In this document: positions 1-4,941 of the stretch, piece after piece | Layout of the letters: each line of letters starts with the position of its first letter | Numbering within the stretch: position 1 is the first letter of the stretch | DNA from: an uncultured Armatimonadota bacterium | GTDB taxonomy: Bacteria > Armatimonadota > Armatimonadia > Armatimonadales > Armatimonadaceae | NCBI GenBank assembly: GCA_903915615.1 | Contig: CAIWTR010000656.1 | Coordinates: 1-6,116 of the forward strand | Direction of reading: 5' to 3' | DNA: 6,116 nt | Translations under genes and position numbers: made by a program | Notes under the pieces: generated by a model | The model's database searches: none | The model's input: only the letters and a program-made list of their open reading frames with translations | What the model was told of the DNA's origin: nothing

Positions 1-552
1 AAGGAAATCTTCGATGCACAGCTAAAGGCTGGAGAGCTCCAAAAGCAGCTGAACGCTACGCGGACAGCGCTGGATGAATATCGTCGTCAGGTAACGGGCG
101 CGGTGCTGACGGCAGAAGGTCCTGCAAAGGAAGCATTGGATGCACTGTCCAAGCAAATTTCGGCCTTGTCTGCACGTATTCAGGCCCCGACGACCGGATT
201 TGGCGGCGGTGGGTTTGGAGGCGGCCGTGGTGCGGGTGGCGGTGCGGCAGCTCCTGGGACGACTGCTCCAGCGGGTGCACCGGGTGCAGCAGGAACCCGA
301 CCGGCTCCTGTGATGAACGAAATCGAGCGTGAGCAAATGATGCTTCAGATGCAGCGTGCGATCAGTTCAACGATTAGTGGCCAGCTTTCGAGTGTGGTTT
401 CGACGCTGGAGAGCTTTACGCTTCCAGTCACCGCTGAAACCAAGGCTGATATCAAGGAACTTAGTTCCAAACTGAAGGCATTGGCTGCGGATGTCAAGAA
501 CATTGGAGCAGATGTGCGAAAAATCGTTCCTGCTCCTGTGAAGAAGGATTAA
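1..552 (+). CDS. C-terminal part of a large, probably exported protein with a Gly/Ala/Pro-rich linker (5' end outside window)
   Basis: An open frame runs from base 1 to a TAA at 550-552 with no convincing start, so these are the last 183 residues of a longer protein. Residues 1-62 are rich in Ala, Leu, Lys and Gln and look like a helical or coiled-coil segment (for example GELQKQLNATRTALDEYRRQ). Residues 66-103 are a low-complexity Gly, then Ala/Pro/Thr linker (GFGGGGFGGGRGAGGG). Residues 104-183 are again helical and amphipathic, ending in a Lys/Val-rich tail. This architecture resembles the C-terminal tail of large secreted BNR/sortilin-like (VPS10-type) beta-propeller proteins, in which a helical segment and Gly-rich linker follow the propeller. 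The propeller itself is not in the window, so that assignment is inference. A GTG at 103 could be read as a start but lies inside the helical segment and has no reason to be used. The protein has no visible link to atpD. Confidence 0.8.
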   Translation, partial: KEIFDAQLKAGELQKQLNATRTALDEYRRQVTGAVLTAEGPAKEALDALSKQISALSARIQAPTTGFGGGGFGGGRGAGGGAAAPGTTAPAGAPGAAGTRPAPVMNEIEREQMMLQMQRAISSTISGQLSSVVSTLESFTLPVTAETKADIKELSSKLKALAADVKNIGADVRKIVPAPVKKD

Positions 553-587
553 GCGCAGTAACCCCAGTGACGCGTGTATGATAAAGA

Positions 588-615
588 CCGGTTTGAGGCG
601 AAAGCCTTAAACCGG
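588..615 (+). terminator. 12-bp hairpin with GAAA tetraloop behind the first gene
   Basis: The arms at 588-599 and 604-615 pair over 12 positions (11 Watson-Crick plus one G-T at 595/608) and are closed by a GAAA tetraloop (C-GAAA-G), one of the most stable RNA loop types. It lies 36 nt after the stop at 552. No T-tract follows, so it could be a terminator that needs no U-run, a 3'-end stabiliser, or part of the atpD leader if transcription starts upstream of it. Confidence 0.55.
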
Positions 616-621
616 CAGGAA

Positions 622-651
622 TTGCCCGGGATGTAGAAAATGCGATAGAAT
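622..651 (+). promoter_or_regulatory. Possible sigma-70-type promoter for atpD
   Basis: TTGCCC at 622-627 (4 of 6 to TTGACA) and TAGAAT at 646-651 (5 of 6 to TATAAT) are separated by 18 nt. They would start transcription near 658, giving a 5' leader of about 50 nt before atpD. The -10 is good and the -35 mediocre. The elements lie within the hairpin described at 626-664, so the two readings compete. The assignment rests on consensus similarity and position only. Confidence 0.4.
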
Positions 652-664
652 CTCCCGGTTTTTT
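626..664 (+). terminator. Short stem plus T6 tract, possible intrinsic terminator
   Basis: CCGGGA at 626-631 pairs with TCCCGG at 653-658, and six T residues (659-664) follow directly. The loop is long (21 nt), which weakens the stem, but GC-rich stem plus T-run is the classical intrinsic terminator pattern. It could end the transcript of the upstream gene, working with the hairpin at 588-615, or attenuate transcription entering atpD. Confidence 0.4.
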
Positions 665-677
665 CCCTACGTTTGGC

Positions 678-699
678 CGCCGGTAAGTCCGGCGCAGGA
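678..699 (+). promoter_or_regulatory. GC hairpin next to the atpD ribosome binding site
   Basis: CGCCGG (678-683) and CCGGCG (689-694) form an all-GC 6-bp stem with a 5-nt TAAGT loop. One nucleotide later comes AGGA (696-699), a modest Shine-Dalgarno 10 nt before the ATG at 710. The stem would keep the site just outside a stable helix, and could present or partly occlude it. Any regulatory role is inference. Confidence 0.4.
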
Positions 700-709
700 T
701 TACGCAACC

Positions 710-2134
710 ATGGCAACCGGTAAACTCGTTCAGGTCACAGGTCCCGTTGTGGACATCGCATTCGAGCCAGGCAATCTGCCTTCGATCTTGAATGCAATTG
801 AAATTCCGCTGCGCGGTGGCGGCGACCCATTGGTCGTCGAAGTCGCTCAGCACCTCGGCAACAACCTTGTTCGTTGCGTCGCGATGGACTCCACGGACGG
901 TCTCGTCCGCGGTGATGCGGCCAATGACACGGGTCAACCGATTTCTGTTCCGGTTGGAACAGCAACTCTTGGACGTGTTTTCAACGTTCTGGGTCGCCCA
1001 ATCGATGAGCGCGGACCAGCTAACGCTGAGAAGACATCCCCAATTCACCGCGATGCACCTGCATTCGAAGACCTCGCTACCAAGCCTGAAGTTCTCGAAA
1101 CGGGTATCAAGGTTATTGACCTCCTCTGCCCTTACCTCAAGGGTGGAAAGGTTGGACTCTTCGGCGGTGCAGGTGTTGGTAAGACGGTTACGATGCAGGA
1201 GCTCATCCGAAACATCGCCGTTCAGCACTCTGGTGTGTCCGTCTTCGCCGGTGTTGGCGAGCGTACCCGTGAAGGTAACGACCTCTGGCTCGAAATGTCT
1301 GAAGCTGAATTCAAGCTTCCTGATGGCACGACAGCCCACGTTATCGACAAGACCGCGATGGTCTTCGGTCAGATGAACGAGCCACCTGGAGCCCGTCTCC
1401 GCGTTGCGCTCTCTGGTCTGACCATGGCTGAGTACTTCCGTGATGAGCAGGGCCAGGATGTTCTTCTCTTCGTGGATAACATTTTCCGCTTTACACAGGC
1501 TGGTTCCGAAGTGTCCGCACTTCTTGGACGTATGCCATCCGCTGTGGGTTACCAACCAACGCTGGCTGGTGAAATGGGTGCACTCCAAGAGCGCATCACA
1601 TCCACCCGCCGTGGCTCGGTCACATCGGTGCAGGCTATCTACGTTCCTGCAGACGACCTTACCGACCCAGCACCTGCGACGGCCTTCTCCCACCTCGATG
1701 CAACCACCGTTCTCGAGCGTAACCTGGCTGCACAGGGAATCTTCCCTGCTGTGGATCCACTGGCATCCACCAGCCGTATCCTCGCACCGGAAATCGTTGG
1801 CGAAGAGCACTACCGTGTCGCACGTGGCGTTCAGTCGATTCTGCAGCGCTACAAAGAGCTCCAGGACATCATCGCGATCCTCGGAATCGATGAGCTTTCA
1901 GATGACGATAAGCTGATCGTGTCCCGTGCACGTAAGATTCAGCGCTTCTTGTCCCAGCCATTCTTCGTTGGTGAAGCATTTACCGGCATCGCTGGTAAGT
2001 TCGTTAGCCGTGAAGACACAGTTCAGTCCTTCAGTGCAGTGCTTGCAGGCAAGTATGATGACCTTCCTGAGCAGGCCTTCTATATGGTCGGCGGGATTGA
2101 TGAAGTGGTCGCTAAGGCAGCCACACTCAACTAA
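710..2134 (+). CDS. atpD: F1F0 ATP synthase subunit beta
   Basis: This is the catalytic subunit of the membrane ATP synthase. With alpha it forms the alpha3beta3 head at the inner membrane, making ATP from ADP and phosphate, driven by the proton or sodium gradient. All hallmark motifs are present: P-loop GGAGVGKT (residues 152-159), GERTREGNDL (183-192) with the catalytic glutamate E184, Walker B LLFVD (252-256), and the alpha/beta family signature PAVDPLASTS (346-355). The DELSDDDK segment matches the DELSEED region of the C-terminal domain. The N-terminal beta-barrel domain begins GKLVQVTGPVVDIAF. At 474 residues it is the usual length and looks intact. The ATG at 710 has AGGA at 696-699. 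No alpha, gamma or epsilon gene lies within about 700 bp upstream or 4 kb downstream, which departs from the common A-G-D-C order. Proline is mostly CCA/CCT, phenylalanine mostly TTC and arginine mostly CGT/CGC, the bias of a highly expressed gene. Confidence 0.98.
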   Translation: MATGKLVQVTGPVVDIAFEPGNLPSILNAIEIPLRGGGDPLVVEVAQHLGNNLVRCVAMDSTDGLVRGDAANDTGQPISVPVGTATLGRVFNVLGRPIDERGPANAEKTSPIHRDAPAFEDLATKPEVLETGIKVIDLLCPYLKGGKVGLFGGAGVGKTVTMQELIRNIAVQHSGVSVFAGVGERTREGNDLWLEMSEAEFKLPDGTTAHVIDKTAMVFGQMNEPPGARLRVALSGLTMAEYFRDEQGQDVLLFVDNIFRFTQAGSEVSALLGRMPSAVGYQPTLAGEMGALQERITSTRRGSVTSVQAIYVPADDLTDPAPATAFSHLDATTVLERNLAAQGIFPAVDPLASTSRILAPEIVGEEHYRVARGVQSILQRYKELQDIIAILGIDELSDDDKLIVSRARKIQRFLSQPFFVGEAFTGIAGKFVSREDTVQSFSAVLAGKYDDLPEQAFYMVGGIDEVVAKAATLN

Positions 2135-2144
2135 GCCTAGGTTG

Positions 2145-2189
2145 CAATGCCCCCTCCGACACCACACTGGCTGTCGCGAGGGGGCATTG
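2145..2189 (+). terminator. Long inverted repeat behind atpD, probable terminator or 3'-end stabiliser
   Basis: CAATGCCCCCTC (2145-2156) and GAGGGGGCATTG (2178-2189) are perfect 12-nt complements. The stem continues with CGACA (2157-2161) against TGTCG (2172-2176), with C2177 bulged, giving 17 bp closed by a 10-nt loop. It starts 11 nt after the atpD stop. The following bases (GCATTTGA) hold only a weak T-run. Placement and strength point to transcription termination or mRNA 3'-end protection for atpD. Leaky readthrough would feed the next gene, whose ATG is only 14 nt away. Confidence 0.75.
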
Positions 2190-2203
2190 GCATTTGAGAC
2201 CCC

Positions 2204-2803
2204 ATGAACACCAAGCCCACATCCATCGTTATTCACTGTCTTGTCGCCGGAGCACTGCTTGGCGGCATCCTTGACACGGGTCTGGGCAGCATCCTTCCAT
2301 GCGCGCCATGGCCCACCCCACTTGGAACCGGCTTTGGCACTGTGATTGGTAGCGCAGCCGGCGCTCTTGGCTATGCGCTTATCCTGGCCGGGATGAAAAT
2401 CGGTAACTACACCGACCTTAAAAATAAAACCATCCACCGCCTGATCTATAAAGCATCCCTCTTCATCATCGCCTGCAGCATCATCGGTGGCGTCATCGGA
2501 TTTATATCTGCGAAGCGTGACATTGCTGACCGCCCGATGGCCCAGCTCCGCGAAGCATATCGAGATATCGATAAAGGCTATGTGAGCAAGGATGAGGGCA
2601 AGAAGTTTGTTGATAAGGCTAAGGTAGCCATACGTCTTGCAAGCGATGTCCCCCGAGAGCGTCGCAATATCCGGGTGTTTGCCGCAAGCTTTGCGCTGAT
2701 CGGTGCCGGGCTGTCCGGACTCTTCCTGATGCTAATCATTGTGCAGAAACGCATCACCAAAACCCTCAAAGAACGAGGCGTCCCGTTGGTCAACAAAGGC
2801 TAA
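2204..2803 (+). CDS. Unrecognised integral membrane protein, about four transmembrane helices
   Basis: I do not recognise this 199-residue protein. Hydrophobic segments lie at about residues 8-31, 42-64, 80-102 and 157-180. The first three are Gly/Ala-rich (for example GALLGGIL, VIGSAAGALGYALILAG, CSIIGGVIGF), suggesting closely packed helices. Between helices 3 and 4 is a charged, soluble, helix-prone stretch of about 55 residues (about 103-156) rich in Lys, Arg, Asp and Glu. The C-terminus is basic (QKRITKTLKERG). An even helix count would place both ends on the same side, and the basic tail suggests the cytoplasm. The ATG at 2204 is the only plausible start because the next in-frame Met is residue 64. 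No convincing Shine-Dalgarno precedes it, only TGAG at 2195-2198. It is followed after 9 nt by the DUF3866 gene, so it probably heads that operon. The frame is well supported by length, composition and tight packing, but the function is unknown. Confidence 0.85.
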   Translation: MNTKPTSIVIHCLVAGALLGGILDTGLGSILPCAPWPTPLGTGFGTVIGSAAGALGYALILAGMKIGNYTDLKNKTIHRLIYKASLFIIACSIIGGVIGFISAKRDIADRPMAQLREAYRDIDKGYVSKDEGKKFVDKAKVAIRLASDVPRERRNIRVFAASFALIGAGLSGLFLMLIIVQKRITKTLKERGVPLVNKG

Positions 2804-2812
2804 TCACGACCG

Positions 2813-3910
2813 ATGCCAACATCCACCCGCTGCATTGCAACCATCACCAAGATCACTTTCAACGCATCTGGAATTGCGCAGGGCATCGCGGATGACAACC
2901 ACGGCACATCGACTCCGTTCACTGCCTACACCGCGACAGTGGGCCATCCCGAAGTTGGCGATACGGTCATTCTGAACACAACGGGCATATCCCTCGGGCT
3001 TGGAACCGGTGGGATGGCGTTTGCGGTTGCTGTTCTGACGCCCGGCGGGGATGTGCGCTCCGGCGATACACATTCCCCAGCCGATCACATCGTCAAAGGT
3101 CGCTACACATCGGATCAGACGGCCGTCGTCCCGATTGAAACACACGCTGATTATGCGGAGGATGCGCTCCCGGGTACGCCCATCGTTGTCTGTATGCTGC
3201 ATTCCCAGCTCCCAGCGGTCTGTGCGGCGATTCGGTTACACAACCCGGAGCTGCGGATCGCCTATATCGCCACGGATGGCGGTGCGCTCCACGCAGGCTT
3301 TAGCCAAACGGTACGTGCTTTACAGAAATCTGGGTGGCTTTGCGGGTGTATCACCGCCGGTCAGGCGATGGGCGGCGACTTCGAAGCGGTCACGGTTGCG
3401 AGTGCGCTCTGCGGTGCGGTGACTGTTTTGAAAGCCGACATCGTTGTCATTTGCCAGCTTCCGGGAAATGCCGGGACAGGGACGACATTTGGTCACAGCG
3501 GGCTTGAGCAAGGGATGTGGCTTGACATCGCGCAGCGTCTTGGTGGGCGGAGTATTGCAGCGCTACGGGCATCGAGCAGCGATCCCCGCCCGCGCCACCA
3601 GGGAACCAGCCACCACAGCCGGACCGTATTGGGAGTGACATCGGGGCATGGGCACCTTGTCGCGGTTCCAAGCGAAGAAGCCGCATTCCTCGCAGGCAAT
3701 GACCAGGAATGGACGGAGCGCCAGCTGGTCGCGCCAATTGTTGTTCCGGATATCCGGGAAATCTGCGCATCGGCGGGTATCTCATTACGGTCGATGGGCA
3801 GATCCTACGATGAAGATCCATTGATTTTCAAGTGTGCTGCTGCAGCAGGTACACTGGCATGCTCGTTGCACCGACGGTCTGATGTACGTTCGAATGAGGA
3901 TATGAAATGA
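2813..3910 (+). CDS. DUF3866 family protein
   Basis: The 365-residue sequence matches my memory of the DUF3866 family, found in Actinobacteria, Firmicutes and some other phyla and without a known function. Recognisable landmarks are VGDTVILNTTGISLGLGTGG (residues 48-67), HIVKGRYT (92-99), LHSQLPAV (129-136), YIATDGGAL (151-159), AGQAMGGDFEAVT (182-194), QLPGNAGTGTTFGHSG (215-230) and RHQGTSHHS (261-269). The conserved Asp-Gly-Gly, Gly-Asn-x-Gly-Thr-Gly and His-rich motifs look like a ligand or active site, but that is inference. There is no signal peptide or membrane helix, so it should be cytoplasmic. The start at 2813 is 9 nt after the previous stop, with AAAGG at 2795-2799 as a distant, weak ribosome site. 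The stop overlaps the next start in an ATGA, so the two genes are translationally coupled. The last 30 or so residues look poorly conserved. Confidence 0.9.
   Translation: MPTSTRCIATITKITFNASGIAQGIADDNHGTSTPFTAYTATVGHPEVGDTVILNTTGISLGLGTGGMAFAVAVLTPGGDVRSGDTHSPADHIVKGRYTSDQTAVVPIETHADYAEDALPGTPIVVCMLHSQLPAVCAAIRLHNPELRIAYIATDGGALHAGFSQTVRALQKSGWLCGCITAGQAMGGDFEAVTVASALCGAVTVLKADIVVICQLPGNAGTGTTFGHSGLEQGMWLDIAQRLGGRSIAALRASSSDPRPRHQGTSHHSRTVLGVTSGHGHLVAVPSEEAAFLAGNDQEWTERQLVAPIVVPDIREICASAGISLRSMGRSYDEDPLIFKCAAAAGTLACSLHRRSDVRSNEDMK
3896..3910 (+). promoter_or_regulatory. Ribosome binding site and ATGA stop/start overlap
   Basis: GAGGA at 3896-3900 lies 6 nt before the ATG at 3907, still inside the DUF3866 reading frame. 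The ATG shares the bases of ATGA with the DUF3866 stop at 3908-3910. The arrangement fixes this start codon and indicates coupled translation of the two proteins. Confidence 0.85.
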
Positions 3911-4383
3911 AGCTCTACACACCGGATGATGAAGAATTCGATCTCCTGATTGCGGGACACGCGTGGTTTGACCATGTGTTGCGGGCTGAGCGTGGGGAGA
4001 TCTTTGGGGATGACCATGGCGCCCCGGAAGAGCTTAACTGGCTACGGTTGCTCCCGGTGGATTTGGAATTCGAGATTGAAGACACGGACGGCTCGCTCGT
4101 CGCGGTGGACGATGACGGAAGCATCCTGTCGATTTGGGAAGCCTTCGGCCCGGATGACATCCCGTGGTGTGTCTTTGTCGTCGACCAGGGCGGCGTCCGC
4201 CTGCTGGAAGAGTATTCTGTGCTGAAGCTCGATGCTGAAGACTCGGTCATTGATGCCGCATTGCAGCGTGGCTCGGATGAGATCCCTAGCCGGATGCTGG
4301 AAGGCGACTTTACGCGTGATGTGGGTGAGCTTGAAATCCCCGCGTGGATTATGCATCCCGTGGACCGCCCAGACAAGGACTGA
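3907..4383 (+). CDS. Very acidic protein of unknown function
   Basis: I do not recognise a family for this 158-residue protein. About 41 residues are Asp or Glu against about 11 Lys or Arg, including runs such as TPDDEEFD near the N-terminus and VAVDDDGS in the middle. It has alternating hydrophobic/acidic segments that look like beta strands (DLEFEIEDTDGSLVAV, PWCVFVVDQGGVRLLEEY) and four tryptophans before residue 150, so it is likely a folded soluble domain rather than a disordered acidic tail. No signal peptide or membrane helix is visible. Reality of the gene is supported by its strong ribosome site (GAGGA), its ATGA overlap with the DUF3866 gene, and the 3-nt gap to the Nudix gene. A role as a partner or inhibitor of a neighbouring enzyme is conceivable but not shown. 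Confidence 0.85.
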   Translation: MKLYTPDDEEFDLLIAGHAWFDHVLRAERGEIFGDDHGAPEELNWLRLLPVDLEFEIEDTDGSLVAVDDDGSILSIWEAFGPDDIPWCVFVVDQGGVRLLEEYSVLKLDAEDSVIDAALQRGSDEIPSRMLEGDFTRDVGELEIPAWIMHPVDRPDKD

Positions 4384-4386
4384 CCC

Positions 4387-4917
4387 ATGGAGACGCTGAG
4401 CGAAACGATCACATCCACTGTCCTGATTCACACGGGCCGTGTTTTCGACCTGCATCGCAATACCGTGACGCTACCAAATGGCTCCGAGTCGGTGCGCGAC
4501 ATTATCACGCACCCGGGTGCTGTTGCGGTGCTTCCCATCCATGATGATGGCTCCGTGACGCTGATTCGCCAGTTTCGTCTTGCGACGGGCAAGGTGCTTT
4601 TAGAGGCGTGTGCAGGCGGGCTTGGCAAGGGCGAGCTGCCGCTGGACTGCGCGAAGCGCGAGCTGGCGGAAGAGGTTCGCTTGGCCGCGGAGGACTGGAC
4701 GGAGGTTTACGCCGTGTATGTCGCTCCGGGTTACAGCTCAGAGAAGATTTGGGGCTATCTTGCGCGTGGGTTATCGGATGCCGAGCTGCCGCGTGATGAA
4801 GATGAGTTTATGGAAATCATCCGTGTGCCACTCGAGCAGGCCCGTGCGTGGTGTCTGGATGGCACGATTGAGGATGCGAAGACGATGTGTTTGGTGATGG
4901 CTGCGGGGGCGGTTTAG
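4387..4917 (+). CDS. Nudix hydrolase, ADP-ribose pyrophosphatase-like
   Basis: Nudix enzymes cleave nucleoside diphosphates linked to another group, using Mg2+ or Mn2+ bound by the Nudix box. Here the box spans residues 77-99: G77, E83, then R91-E92-L93-A94-E95-E96-V97-R98-L99, so all metal-binding and catalytic acidic residues are kept. The usual glycine before the last hydrophobic residue is Arg98. The preceding strand VTLIRQFRLATGKVLLEACAG (57-77) and the downstream VAPGYSSEK (112-120), with a proline 15 residues after the box, are typical of the ADP-ribose/sugar-nucleotide pyrophosphatase branch (NudF/NUDT5-like). At 176 residues it is complete. AAGGA at 4375-4379 sits 7 nt before the ATG. 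Likely substrates are ADP-ribose or related ADP-sugars, though family members vary. It sits 3 nt behind the acidic gene and 24 nt ahead of the aldehyde dehydrogenase. Confidence 0.93.
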   Translation: METLSETITSTVLIHTGRVFDLHRNTVTLPNGSESVRDIITHPGAVAVLPIHDDGSVTLIRQFRLATGKVLLEACAGGLGKGELPLDCAKRELAEEVRLAAEDWTEVYAVYVAPGYSSEKIWGYLARGLSDAELPRDEDEFMEIIRVPLEQARAWCLDGTIEDAKTMCLVMAAGAV

Positions 4918-4941
4918 CGTTTCCCGCCGGAGGAACGTTCT

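Noticed and set aside
196..290. GGC/GGT-rich stretch as a DNA tandem repeat
   Set aside because: The codons vary and there is no fixed repeat unit. It is a protein-level low-complexity linker.
103..552. A separate 149-residue gene starting at the GTG at 103
   Set aside because: The frame continues open to base 1 with the same helical composition, and there is no ribosome site before 103, so it is the tail of a longer protein.
792..1376. 194-codon open frame on the + strand in another frame of atpD
   Set aside because: It overlaps the P-loop and catalytic region of atpD in a shifted frame. Its Ser/Arg-rich product has no domain.
494..1810. 438-codon open frame on the - strand across atpD
   Set aside because: It is antisense to a fully convincing atpD. 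Its product is Cys-, His- and Arg-rich with no recognisable domain, as expected from the biased codons of the opposite strand.
2142..2170. Promoter for the downstream operon starting at TTGCAA (2142-2147)
   Set aside because: No acceptable -10 element is found about 17 nt downstream, and the region is taken up by the hairpin.
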